The position numbers were made by a program, and so were the translations under genes. A stretch of 64,000 bases of DNA, from assembly GCF_042466415.1 (NCBI RefSeq), contig NZ_JAXHCH010000002.1:806001-870000 (forward strand), in the 5' to 3' direction. The number at the start of each line of letters is the position of its first letter. Positions within the stretch are counted from its first letter, which is position 1. Below the pieces are notes generated by a model that saw nothing but the letters and a program-made list of their open reading frames with translations, was not told the DNA's origin and did not search any database. This document shows positions 24,835 through 33,266 of the stretch, one piece after another. The DNA is from Albirhodobacter sp042466415 (GTDB lineage Bacteria; Pseudomonadota; Alphaproteobacteria; Rhodobacterales; Rhodobacteraceae).

Positions 24835-27357
24835 ATGGCGACCTATAAAGGTACGAGCGGCAACGATACTTACACCGGCGGCAGCAGTGGCGATTCGATT
24901 ACGGGCAATGCCGGCAATGATTTGCTCTACGGGATGGGCGGCAACGACACGATTAACGGATCGGGCACCGTCACAACGACCAAGCTCGACCTGAACTGGA
25001 AAAACCAAGGCAGCGACGGGACGAATCTCGCCAATGGTTTCACGCAGAACACCGGCGGCATCAATGTCACCGTCGGCTATACCGATTACGGACCAGCGCA
25101 GGCGTTCCAAGTTGAAACCTCCTCGAATGCGCGTGGCTATGTCGCCAGCGGCGAGACGTTTGACGCCTATTCGAACGCCTATATCCAATCGACCGGCACA
25201 GGCGTGAATTCCGCCGTCACACTGGATTTCGCCAATGCGTCTGGATATTCCTACCAAGACGAAGTCACGGATGTGTCGTTCCGTATCAACGATGTCGACG
25301 GCTATGCGAACGGCTGGACAGATATTGTCACCGTGACGGCCTATGATGCTGCCGGAAATATCGTTCCGGTGACGATGACGCCCTCCGGCGCGGATACGGT
25401 TTCTGGCAACACGATTACGGCCTCGCTGAGCACGGATAACACCTACGATTCATCGGGGTCAGTTCTCGTTTCCATTTCTGGCCCCGTCGCGCGCATCGAA
25501 ATTACCTATGCCAATGGCCAGTCTAACCAGCAGTTTATCACGATCTCTGATGTGCAATTCGTTGCGACCAGTCAGGATATGGACACGATCTACGGCGGCG
25601 ATGGCAACGATCTGATCTATGGCGGTACGGATGAGGATCTGCTGTTTGGTGAGGCGGGGAACGATACCATCGACGGTGGCGTGGGGCGCGATACCATCGA
25701 CGGCGGTGCGGGGAACGATTCCATCTCGGGCGGGGATGGCAACGACTCCATCCTTGGCGGCACGGGCAATGATACGATCGATGGCGGCGCGGGCGACGAT
25801 TACATCGACGGCGGCGACGATAATGACTCCATCCTTGGCGGCACCGGGAATGACACGATTTACGGCGGGAACGGCACGGATTGGATCTCTGGAGGGACGG
25901 GCGACGATCTGATTTCCGGCGGCGCGGGCAATGACACAATCAGCGGCGGCGATGGAAATGACACCATCGACGGCGGCACGGGGGCTGACTCGATTGATGG
26001 TGGCGCGGGCGACGATTCCATCAACGGCGGCGACGATACCGACACGATTATCGGTGGCGATGGCAACGATACGATCGACGGCGGCAATGGCACGGATTCG
26101 ATCACGGGTGGCGCGGGCAATGACGTGATTTCAGGAGGCGCTGGAAACGATACGGTTTACGGCGGCGACGGGAATGACACGATCAACGGCGGTACCGGTG
26201 CGGATTCGATCGATGCGGGCGCTGGCGACGATTACGTCGACGCGGGCGATGACAATGACACGGTCTACGGCGGCACCGGAAACGATACGGTGCTTGGCGG
26301 CTCAGGCAACGATTCCATCTTTGGCGATACCGGCAATGATGTGATCTCCGGCGGCACAGGCAATGATACGCTGTATGGCGGCGACGGAAACGACACGATC
26401 GAAGGTGGCGCGGGCGCGGATTCCATATTCGGGGATGCGGGCGATGATTATATCGATGGCGGTGACGACAACGATACGATCTACGGCGGCACTGGGAATG
26501 ACACGATCCTTGGCGGGAAAGGCGCTGACAGCGTCTTTGGTGGCACCGGCGCGGATGTGTTCGTCCTCAATGCGGGCGAGTCGAACAATGATTACATCGA
26601 CGGCGGTGAAGATAATTCCAACGAGTCGCTGGACACAGCGATAGATCGTTTGGTCGTCAATGGTCGTGCCAAAATCATCTATGATGCGAACGATAATGAG
26701 AGCGGCACGATCCTTTGGGCGAATGGTGACACGACGCGTTTCACCAATATTGAATTGATTACGCATGTTCCGTGCTTCACACGGGGCACGATAATCGAGA
26801 CCCGGTTCGGGCAGATGCGCGTGGAAGATATCGAAGTCGGTCACCGCGTTTTGACGCGCGATAACGGGTATCAGGAGGTCCGCTGGATCGGGCGACGCAC
26901 GTTCACGGCCGCCGATCTCGATTTTGCGCCGCAGCTTTGTCCTGTGCGCATCTCGGCGGGGGCGCTCGGCATGGGGCTGCCGGAGGCCGATCTGATCGTT
27001 AGCCCGCAGCATCGCATTATGCTGACCGGTCCTTCGGCAGAGATGCTGTTCGGAGAGAGTGAAGTTCTGGCCGCGGCGGTGCATCTTGTTGGAATTCAAG
27101 GTGTTACGCGACTGCCTCCGATGGGGGTCGAATATATCCACATTATGTTTGAGCAGCACGAGATCATCCGCTCAGACGGCGCATGGACCGAAAGCTTCCA
27201 ACCGGGGGATCGTAATGTTGGCGCGATGACGCAAGCGGCGCGCGACGAGTTGTTCCAGATTTTCCCCGAACTCACCAATGGCACGGGCAGGTCCAAGTAC
27301 CCTTGCGCACGGCTGAGCTTGAAAGCCCATGAAGTGCGCGTTTTGATGTCTGCCTGA
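24835..27357 (+). CDS. RTX calcium-binding protein with C-terminal Hint domain
   Basis: The 840-residue protein starts with two RTX-like repeats. A beta-sandwich-like domain follows (about residues 45-245) whose DEVTDVSFRINDVDG, VTVTAYDAAGNIVPVTM and SGPVARIEI motifs closely resemble the insert of the first RTX protein in this cluster. Residues 250-590 are an almost unbroken run of GGxGxDxI nonapeptides. The Hint domain starts at Cys647 (PCFTRGTIIETRFGQMRVEDI) and keeps LTRDNGYQEVRWIGRR and VSPQHRIML. The start at 24835 is favoured because GGAG lies 9 bases upstream. Regular repeats of this kind fold into a calcium-loaded beta-roll after secretion. Confidence 0.9.
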   Translation: MATYKGTSGNDTYTGGSSGDSITGNAGNDLLYGMGGNDTINGSGTVTTTKLDLNWKNQGSDGTNLANGFTQNTGGINVTVGYTDYGPAQAFQVETSSNARGYVASGETFDAYSNAYIQSTGTGVNSAVTLDFANASGYSYQDEVTDVSFRINDVDGYANGWTDIVTVTAYDAAGNIVPVTMTPSGADTVSGNTITASLSTDNTYDSSGSVLVSISGPVARIEITYANGQSNQQFITISDVQFVATSQDMDTIYGGDGNDLIYGGTDEDLLFGEAGNDTIDGGVGRDTIDGGAGNDSISGGDGNDSILGGTGNDTIDGGAGDDYIDGGDDNDSILGGTGNDTIYGGNGTDWISGGTGDDLISGGAGNDTISGGDGNDTIDGGTGADSIDGGAGDDSINGGDDTDTIIGGDGNDTIDGGNGTDSITGGAGNDVISGGAGNDTVYGGDGNDTINGGTGADSIDAGAGDDYVDAGDDNDTVYGGTGNDTVLGGSGNDSIFGDTGNDVISGGTGNDTLYGGDGNDTIEGGAGADSIFGDAGDDYIDGGDDNDTIYGGTGNDTILGGKGADSVFGGTGADVFVLNAGESNNDYIDGGEDNSNESLDTAIDRLVVNGRAKIIYDANDNESGTILWANGDTTRFTNIELITHVPCFTRGTIIETRFGQMRVEDIEVGHRVLTRDNGYQEVRWIGRRTFTAADLDFAPQLCPVRISAGALGMGLPEADLIVSPQHRIMLTGPSAEMLFGESEVLAAAVHLVGIQGVTRLPPMGVEYIHIMFEQHEIIRSDGAWTESFQPGDRNVGAMTQAARDELFQIFPELTNGTGRSKYPCARLSLKAHEVRVLMSA

Positions 27358-27366
27358 GATCCTGGC

Positions 27367-27954
27367 CTAGGTGGGTCGCGTGAAATCCTCGGGGCGATCG
27401 AAATCCAATCGGGCACCTTTCAATCGGATCTTGCGCGCGGTTCCCAACAGGGATCGCGCGCCTTCATCTCCTTGAAGATGCATGAGTTTTGGAAACAGGA
27501 CACGGGGTAGGGCGGTTGGATGCCCGACACCTGTTCCGTCAAATGCACGCAGCGCCTGTGACGGGGCGCGTGACATTGCGCTCCGGATTGCGTGGACGGA
27601 TGCGGGTGCGAGCCCAGCTAAATCGCCTGGGATGATGATCAGCGTGTCTGCTTTGCGCCGATTTGCGTAGGTCACCGCCGCACGCAAGCTTGCGCTCATG
27701 CCTTTTGTCGCGTCGCGCACGTGTAGTTTCTTGACACCCAGCCCGCGCAAGCACGCCGCGCGGGGGTAAAAGCGTGCGGTGCTGAGGCAAGCGATCATCT
27801 CAACGCGTCCCGATCGCGATGCCGTGACGCCGCGTTTTGCGGTTTTCGCCACATGCGCCAACAAAGGTGATCCGCGCCACACCTTGCAGAGCTTATCCGT
27901 GCCGCCCATCCGCCGGCTTGCGCCAGCAGCCATGAGCGCGACGACGACGTGCAA
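27367..27954 (-). CDS. MocA-like nucleotidyltransferase (molybdenum cofactor type)
   Basis: The 195-residue protein has the nucleotidyltransferase start VVVALMAAGASRRMGGTDKL (nucleotide-binding loop AAGASRRMG plus Lys), the MSASLRAAV segment and the IIPGDLAGL and GVGHPTALPR motifs of MobA/MocA enzymes, which add CMP or GMP to molybdopterin. The frame opens with TTG; the first internal ATG would remove the first beta strand, so TTG is preferred. It begins within a few bases of the stop of the upstream gene, which suggests coupled translation. No molybdoenzyme gene is in view, so the precise substrate is open. Confidence 0.8.
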   Translation of the reverse strand: MHVVVALMAAGASRRMGGTDKLCKVWRGSPLLAHVAKTAKRGVTASRSGRVEMIACLSTARFYPRAACLRGLGVKKLHVRDATKGMSASLRAAVTYANRRKADTLIIIPGDLAGLAPASVHAIRSAMSRAPSQALRAFDGTGVGHPTALPRVLFPKLMHLQGDEGARSLLGTARKIRLKGARLDFDRPEDFTRPT

Positions 27955-27955
27955 G

Positions 27956-28441
27956 CTACAGATCCAGATCCGGCGCGACCGTTAGCGTAGCGTCAGCACC
28001 TTGATAACGAACAGAAAATTTTGAAAGGGGCGCGGGAACAATCTGCGTTATCGAGCTGATCTTCACGCCGATTCCCCGACGTTGCAGCAAGTTTTGAAGG
28101 GCGGGCCCTGCCTCGGCGTTGGGCCCGTAAATACGGATTGTCACCGAGCGCACGCCTTTGAGCTTGGGCAATACAACGGCGAGGGCCTCCTGACTGAAGG
28201 CATCCGTCTCGTCCGGCGCGGTAGCCGACGGCGCATCGCGCTCGGTCGGCGCAGATACGTCTTGGGCGGCTTCTGCCTCGGGATCACTCACCTCCGATGC
28301 GATCTCCAGATAGGGGGCATCCAATTCGGTTTCTTCAACCAAAAGCACCTCGCGCGCATCTTTAGGTTTTTTCGGATCAATCTCGCCAAGTCCCACGCGG
28401 CGGTTGCCCTGTGTCATCCAGCTTGGAATATCTGCTGTCAT
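27956..28441 (-). CDS. Protein of unknown function, acidic linker plus C-terminal alpha/beta domain
   Basis: I do not recognise this 161-residue protein. Residues 1-90 are low-complexity and acidic (many Glu, Asp, Ala, Pro). Residues 90-161 look folded (AVVLPKLKGVRSVTIRIYGP, then GVKISSITQIVPAP). There is no signal peptide or membrane span. The start has AGGA at good spacing, and a TATACT hexamer on the minus strand lies about 28 bases upstream. It is the first gene of a two-gene operon with the MocA-like transferase. Confidence 0.7.
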   Translation of the reverse strand: MTADIPSWMTQGNRRVGLGEIDPKKPKDAREVLLVEETELDAPYLEIASEVSDPEAEAAQDVSAPTERDAPSATAPDETDAFSQEALAVVLPKLKGVRSVTIRIYGPNAEAGPALQNLLQRRGIGVKISSITQIVPAPLSKFSVRYQGADATLTVAPDLDL

Positions 28442-28802
28442 CGCCGCGTCCTACTCTCTTGTTTTTGTAGTATAAGTTATCATGGTGGCGCGTAACATGC
28501 GCGTGTAGCAAACGGTTGGCGCAAGCCCGTCAGGCCGGACGCCGATGCAAAAACCTTGCGCCAAGCTATCACTCACACCCGCCACTTCAACCCGTCACAC
28601 CTTCCGAACTCTGCGTATGCGCGGGAACGCGCGTGCGGTGCGGACGGCGCGCAAAGAATTGCCGATCCGATCGCGATGTCTCATGGAGAGCGCGCACAAA
28701 CCTTTGAACAATATGTCTTTCTTTGCTCACCGTCGCATCATACCATAGATCCCACGGATGCAGCAGCGGCGCATCCTACAAATTGATGTGAAGGACGATG
28801 TC
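28442..28802. other. Intergenic stretch before adenine deaminase
   Basis: These 361 bases separate divergent transcription units. On the minus strand TATACT (28469-28474) is a plausible -10 box for the unknown-function operon. I see no purine riboswitch core or other structured leader in front of the deaminase gene. Confidence 0.4.
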
Positions 28803-30497
28803 ATGGCCGATCTTGAAACCCGAATTGCGCAGGGCCGTGGCGATGCGCCAGCCGATCTGGTGTTGCGCGGAGGGCAGGTGTTTGACCTGATGACGGGCGA
28901 GATGCTGCAAGGCGATGTCGCAATTTGCGGCGATACGATCGTCGGAATCATGGGGTCTTATGAGGGCGTCGAGGTGGTGGATGTCACCGGGCTAACCCTT
29001 GTGCCCGGGTTTATCGATACGCATTTGCATATCGAAAGCTCGCTGGTCACGCCGTTTGAATTCGACCGCTGCGTAACCCCGCGCGGCGTCACAACTGCGA
29101 TTTGTGACCCTCATGAGATCGCAAATGTCATCGGAGCGGCCGGGGTTCAATATTTCCAGGCGGCGTCTGAGCGTTGCTTGATGGATATTCGGGTGCAACT
29201 TTCGTCCTGTGTGCCGTCAACGCATATGGAAACTGCCGGCGCGGAGCTTACTGCGCAAGATATCAAGGGGTTGATGGGGCATCGGTCGCAAATCGGGCTT
29301 GCCGAATTTATGAATTATCCCGGTGTCATTCATCGCGACCCTGCTGCGATGGCGAAGATCGCGCTGTTTGAGGGCGGGCATATTGACGGCCATTGCCCGC
29401 TTTTGTCGGGCAAGGATCTGAACGCTTATATTGCGGCGGGCATTCGCACCGAGCATGAGGCGACCAGCGTGGAGGAGGCGCGCGAGAAGCTGCGCAAGGG
29501 GATGCGGGTATTGATCCGCGAGGGTTCGGTGAGCAAGGATCTTGAGGCGCTCGCCCCGCTCCTGACGCCACTTACAAGCCCCTACTTGTGCCTGTGCACC
29601 GATGATCGAAATCCGCTCGATATCGCCGAGCACGGGCATCTCGATTACATGATCCGGCGGTTGATCGAACTTGGGGTGGAACCGGTTGCGGCCTACCGCG
29701 CGGCGTCGCTCTCGGCGGCGGAGGCGTTTGGGTTGAAGGATCGCGGGATGATTGCGCCGGGCAAACGCGCGGATATCGTCGCGATTAATAGTCTGGCGGG
29801 CTGTCACGCGCAGATCGTTTGGGCGGCGGGGCGCCGTGTGACGGAGGAGGCTTTCGCCGCGCGCGACATCATGGAGCCGGTCGGGCGCAGGTCAGTCCAC
29901 GCGCCGCATCTTGAGGCCGCGAGCTTCCGCACCCGCGCAAACCGCGAGCAGACCGATGTGATTGGTATCCGTGAGGGGCAAATTCTCACGGATCATTTGC
30001 TTGAGGATATACCGATCGTTGCAGGTGATAAGGCGCCGGATGTGACGCGCGACCTCATTCGCATCACCATCATCGAGCGCCATGGCAAGAATGGAAATAT
30101 TGCGAGCGGTTTCGTCCGCGGATTCGGTCTCAAAGCGGGGGCGATTGCGTCAACGGTGTGCCACGATCATCATAATATCGCGTGTGTCGGGGTGAATTAC
30201 GACGATATGGCGTTGGCGGCGAACCGCCTGTCGCAGATTGAGGGCGGGTTTGTTGTGGTGAAAGATGGCGAAGTGCTGGCGGAATTGCCCCTGCCGGTTG
30301 CGGGCCTAATGAGCCTGAACTGTTTCGAGGATGTGCGCGATAGCCTCACAGCGCTCCGCCGCGCTGCAAAATCTCTGGGCGTCACCTTGGAGGAGCCGTT
30401 CTTGCAGCTGGCGTTTCTTGCTTTGCCGGTCATTCCGGCGTTGAAAATTACGGATCGCGGGATGGTCGATGTCACGAAATTCGAGATTATCAGCTAG
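28803..30497 (+). CDS. ade: Adenine deaminase
   Basis: This enzyme converts adenine to hypoxanthine and ammonia for purine salvage. The 564-residue protein is an amidohydrolase: the metal-binding GFIDTHLHIESS appears near residue 70, CDPHEIANVIG follows, and GHIDGHCPLLSG and the CTDD motif give further metal ligands. The C-terminal part (DHHNIACVGVNYDDMALAANRL, then GGFVVVKDGEVLAELPLP) is specific to adenine deaminases. I chose the ATG at 28803 because GAAGGA lies 7 bases upstream; an in-frame ATG at 28758 has no such site. The gene is monocistronic. Confidence 0.93.
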   Translation: MADLETRIAQGRGDAPADLVLRGGQVFDLMTGEMLQGDVAICGDTIVGIMGSYEGVEVVDVTGLTLVPGFIDTHLHIESSLVTPFEFDRCVTPRGVTTAICDPHEIANVIGAAGVQYFQAASERCLMDIRVQLSSCVPSTHMETAGAELTAQDIKGLMGHRSQIGLAEFMNYPGVIHRDPAAMAKIALFEGGHIDGHCPLLSGKDLNAYIAAGIRTEHEATSVEEAREKLRKGMRVLIREGSVSKDLEALAPLLTPLTSPYLCLCTDDRNPLDIAEHGHLDYMIRRLIELGVEPVAAYRAASLSAAEAFGLKDRGMIAPGKRADIVAINSLAGCHAQIVWAAGRRVTEEAFAARDIMEPVGRRSVHAPHLEAASFRTRANREQTDVIGIREGQILTDHLLEDIPIVAGDKAPDVTRDLIRITIIERHGKNGNIASGFVRGFGLKAGAIASTVCHDHHNIACVGVNYDDMALAANRLSQIEGGFVVVKDGEVLAELPLPVAGLMSLNCFEDVRDSLTALRRAAKSLGVTLEEPFLQLAFLALPVIPALKITDRGMVDVTKFEIIS

Positions 30498-30514
30498 CGG
30501 CCGTGCCGCGCATT

Positions 30515-30538
30515 TCGGGGGCCGCGTAGGGCCCCCGA
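30515..30538. terminator. Hairpin between convergent ade and zinT
   Basis: A 9-base-pair stem TCGGGGGCC / GGCCCCCGA with a 6-base loop sits between the two convergent stops. It lacks a T-run on either strand, so it may be a weak bidirectional terminator. Confidence 0.5.
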
Positions 30539-30548
30539 TGTCAGGCGG

Positions 30549-31265
30549 TTAATGCGCGAGCATCTCGTCAACGATCTCGTCGCCGGTGAGCGAGGCCGGA
30601 TAATACGTCGGCCAGTTGGTCACTTCCTTCAGCAATGCGGCCCGATCATTTCCCCAATACAGATGGTAGTGATCTGATTTTGAAGGCGTAATGCGGTGAT
30701 CGCTGAACTGGATGAACTGGGGCGCGGCCTCGGAGCCATCGGTTTTTGCGAAAATATACCGTACGCCACGATTGCCTTTCGCATAGGTCAGCACTTCGTA
30801 CCCGTCGGAGGTATAAGTCGCGGTCACGCGATTGCCGCCCTCGACGAAGGAGACCTCGTCACCGTTGATCGTGATCGTCTCCACAGGCGTTTTATAGCCC
30901 GTGTCATAATAGCTTGTGTACTCGGCCACGGTTTTCTCGCCCGTCGCGGCTTTCTTCTCCATCACGGGCGCGAGCGTCCCGTCGAGGAGATAGGGATAGA
31001 CCGATTGCCACGTGCCCGCCCAATCTTGCAGCGTCCGATCCTGAATGGCGGCGTCGTCGAAATAGCCCTTATAGATCTGCGTCGCCGCTTCATCTTGGCT
31101 GTGATCATGTGCGCTATGGTCGTGGCTATCGTGATTATGGGTTTGGGAGGGTGTGTGATCCGCGAAGGCTGCTCCTGACGGGGTGAGCGGCGCGATGAGG
31201 GTCGCCGTGAGAGCGACAAGCAACAGGCGGCGGGGCGCGAAGCGGTGATTGAGGCGGGAAGTCAT
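30549..31265 (-). CDS. zinT: Zinc-binding periplasmic protein ZinT
   Basis: ZinT is a periplasmic zinc chaperone used under zinc shortage. The 238-residue protein has a signal peptide (about residues 1-36, ending AAFA), a histidine-rich stretch (HTPSQTHNHDSHDHSAHDHS) and the ZinT domain with YKGYFDDAAIQDRTLQDWAGTWQSVYPYL. Its metal site motif is YHLYWGND. AGGAGA precedes the ATG. A near-perfect Zur palindrome lies 57 bases upstream. It faces a DUF1007 and metal transporter operon across a shared control region. Confidence 0.93.
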   Translation of the reverse strand: MTSRLNHRFAPRRLLLVALTATLIAPLTPSGAAFADHTPSQTHNHDSHDHSAHDHSQDEAATQIYKGYFDDAAIQDRTLQDWAGTWQSVYPYLLDGTLAPVMEKKAATGEKTVAEYTSYYDTGYKTPVETITINGDEVSFVEGGNRVTATYTSDGYEVLTYAKGNRGVRYIFAKTDGSEAAPQFIQFSDHRITPSKSDHYHLYWGNDRAALLKEVTNWPTYYPASLTGDEIVDEMLAH

Positions 31266-31321
31266 AATCGTCTCCTGATATGTGACGCGGTGCGCTTGTG
31301 TTAGGACGCACAGAAATTAAG

Positions 31322-31336
31322 TGTTATAATATAACA
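31322..31336. promoter_or_regulatory. Zur box controlling zinT
   Basis: TGTTATA-A-TATAACA is a perfect 7-1-7 palindrome and matches the alphaproteobacterial Zur operator core. It lies 57 bases upstream of the zinT start and would repress it when zinc is sufficient. Confidence 0.82.
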
Positions 31337-31389
31337 AAGCATGGATTAGCCCTGACTTGCGGGAATTGCAATCGCTGTCGGCGATAAAA

Positions 31390-31404
31390 TGTAATTCTAT
31401 AACA
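31390..31404. promoter_or_regulatory. Second, weaker Zur-like box upstream of the DUF1007 gene
   Basis: TGTAATT-C-TATAACA keeps one perfect half-site (TATAACA) and a diverged other half, flanked by AAAA and GTTTT as in the family consensus. It lies about 60 bases before the DUF1007 gene start. Confidence 0.6.
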
Positions 31405-31464
31405 GTTTTGCGAGCGCGTTCCCAAGGGCTTGCGTTCAGGCGCGCGCGCGCCCTAAATCACGCG

Positions 31465-32181
31465 ATGGCATATGATCAAACTTCGTCCAAATCGCGCGCG
31501 GCCCTCTCGGGGCTTGCGTTCCTATGCATTGCGGGCCTCCTAGGCGGCACGCGCGCCGCACAGGCCCACCCGCATATTTTCATCAACGCAGGTCAGGAAT
31601 TGATCTTCGACGACCAAGGCCGCTTAAGCGCCGTTCGGGCGCGGTGGGCATATGACGAGATGTTCACTTTGCTCATGGTCGAGGATGGCGGGTTTGATAC
31701 CAATGGCAACGGCGCCATCGATGCGGCGGAGTTGCCGCAGTTCCGGTTGTGGGATGCCGATTGGCCTGATGATTTCGCGGGTGATATGGTCGTTGAAATC
31801 GGCGGCACTGCGGTGTCGTTGGAGCGGCCCACTGATTGGGAAGCGGCATGGGAGGACGGGCGCGCGATATCGATGCACACGCGTGTCCTGTCCAAGCCGC
31901 AGCCCGTGACGGGCGAGGTCATCATCCGTGCGTTCGATCCTGATTACTACACCGCCTATACCATCACGGAAGCGCCAAAGTTTACGGGCCGCGATGATTG
32001 CTCGGGTCAGATTTTCGGGCCCGACATCGAGGCCATACCGAGCGAGCTACGCGACGCAATCGCGGAATTGAGCGCAGATGTCTTGATCTCGGAGAGCGGT
32101 ATCGCCGATTCTCTGGGCAATGGCCTTCCCGCTGTGGGCGAGATGTATGCCGAGGAGGTTCGTGCAACATGCGGGCCGTGA
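31465..32181 (+). CDS. DUF1007 family periplasmic protein, zinc-locus partner
   Basis: The 238-residue protein has a signal peptide (AALSGLAFLCIAGLLGG, cleavage after AQA) and a mature start HPHIFINAGQELIFD that defines DUF1007 (PF06226). An EF-hand-like loop, DTNGNGAIDAAELPQF, follows near residue 75. Members are usually encoded next to NicO-type metal transporters and are thought to act as periplasmic metal-binding partners. Its end overlaps the transporter start by 13 bases. The start at 31465 lacks a clear ribosome site but is placed by the signal peptide. Confidence 0.82.
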   Translation: MAYDQTSSKSRAALSGLAFLCIAGLLGGTRAAQAHPHIFINAGQELIFDDQGRLSAVRARWAYDEMFTLLMVEDGGFDTNGNGAIDAAELPQFRLWDADWPDDFAGDMVVEIGGTAVSLERPTDWEAAWEDGRAISMHTRVLSKPQPVTGEVIIRAFDPDYYTAYTITEAPKFTGRDDCSGQIFGPDIEAIPSELRDAIAELSADVLISESGIADSLGNGLPAVGEMYAEEVRATCGP

Positions 32182-33206
32182 TACGCGGCGCATCGGCCGC
32201 GCGGTGGAGGGCGCTTGCACTGGGCGGCACCTGTGTTCTGGCCGTGCTATGGGTCTCTGGTTGGGGCAATGATGCGCTCGCAGCGTTGCATGATGCGGTG
32301 TTTTCGGCGCAACGGTCTTTCCAATCGTTACTCGCGGGCGGGGTGCGCGCGCTGAAAGCGGGCGAGCCATGGGCGGTTGCCAATCTTGCGTGGCTCGGAT
32401 TTTTATACGGCGTGCTGCACGCGATCGGGCCCGGGCACGGCAAGGTTGTTTTGGGCGCTTGGGCCTTTTCTGCCAAGGCGAAACTGCTCCGCGTGGCGGG
32501 CATCACCTTGGCCGCGAGCCTCGCGCAATCGCTAGTCGCGATTGGTCTGGTTCTCGGCGGGGCGGCTTTGTTCAATCTGGGGCGGCAAGAGCTGACAGAT
32601 CTGGCGGAGGGGCCGGTGACGCGCGCGGGCTATTTCATGCTGGCGGCGTTGGGCGTTTGGCTGATGATGCGCGGCGGGTTCGCGATGCTGCGCGCGCTGC
32701 GCGAGCGGAAGGCTGCGCAGGCCGATCATCTTGCGGATGATCAAGAGGATGAGGATGGGCACGCGGAGCACGGGCACGCGGAGCACGGGCACGCGGAGCA
32801 CGGGCACGGTGAGAACGGACACGGTGAGCACGGGCACCCTCATTCCCATTCTGAACAATGCGGATGCGGTCACGCGCATATCCCATCGCCGGAAAAGGCC
32901 GCGCGGGCGAACTTACCCGAAGCGATCTTGCTGATCGCGGGGGTGGCGCTTCGGCCCTGCACGGGGGCGGTTTTCGTGATGCTGTTAACCTTGCTGATCG
33001 GCGCTCCGGTTGCGGGGGCGCTGTCGGTCATGGCGATGGGGCTTGGGACCGCGCTGATCACCCTGATTATTGCGTTGCTCAGTGCGAAGATGGGGGGAAG
33101 TCTGTTCTCGGGGGCAGATGCGCTGGCCTTCCCGTTGCGCTTTGCGGCCGGAGGGGCGCAGCTCGCGATTGGCGGTTTGTTGGTGGCGCTTTATTTGCTG
33201 CCATAG
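32169..33206 (+). CDS. NicO/RcnA-type metal transporter with His-rich loop, probably for zinc
   Basis: The 345-residue membrane protein has the NicO signature GFLYGVLHAIGPGHGKVVLGAW near residues 75-95 and a second helix group with GVALRPCTGAVFVMLL. A cytoplasmic or periplasmic loop of about 45 residues between them is histidine-rich, (GHAEH)n followed by HPHSHSEQCGCGHAH, and is encoded by a 15-base tandem repeat. Homologues move nickel or cobalt. The Zur-like box and the neighbouring zinT and DUF1007 genes point to zinc instead; that is inference. The start overlaps the previous gene, indicating coupled translation. Confidence 0.85.
   Translation: MRAVIRGASAARWRALALGGTCVLAVLWVSGWGNDALAALHDAVFSAQRSFQSLLAGGVRALKAGEPWAVANLAWLGFLYGVLHAIGPGHGKVVLGAWAFSAKAKLLRVAGITLAASLAQSLVAIGLVLGGAALFNLGRQELTDLAEGPVTRAGYFMLAALGVWLMMRGGFAMLRALRERKAAQADHLADDQEDEDGHAEHGHAEHGHAEHGHGENGHGEHGHPHSHSEQCGCGHAHIPSPEKAARANLPEAILLIAGVALRPCTGAVFVMLLTLLIGAPVAGALSVMAMGLGTALITLIIALLSAKMGGSLFSGADALAFPLRFAAGGAQLAIGGLLVALYLLP
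32757..32831 (+). repeat. 15-base tandem repeat coding for a His-rich loop
   Basis: Five 15-base units (GGGCACGCGGAGCAC) follow one another; the first three (32757-32801) are identical, the last two carry a few changes. Each codes for Gly-His-Ala/Gly-Glu-His/Asn. Identical copies suggest recent expansion by slippage, so copy number may vary between strains. Confidence 0.9.
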
Positions 33207-33221
33207 TCAGACATTTAGTCT

Positions 33222-33258
33222 GCGACGGGCCGAGCGTGGAGCGGCCCGTCGCCTATGT
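33222..33258 (+). terminator. Terminator between the metal transporter and uxuA
   Basis: A perfect 10-base-pair stem GCGACGGGCC / GGCCCGTCGC (33222-33252) is followed by CTATGTTT. It lies between convergent genes and could serve both. Confidence 0.65.
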
Positions 33259-33266
33259 TTCGGGAT

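Noticed and set aside
25569..26560. Regular short repeats in the third RTX gene that could look like a CRISPR array.
   Set aside because: The period is 27 bases within a continuous reading frame of GGxGxDxI nonapeptides, without variable spacers and without cas genes nearby.
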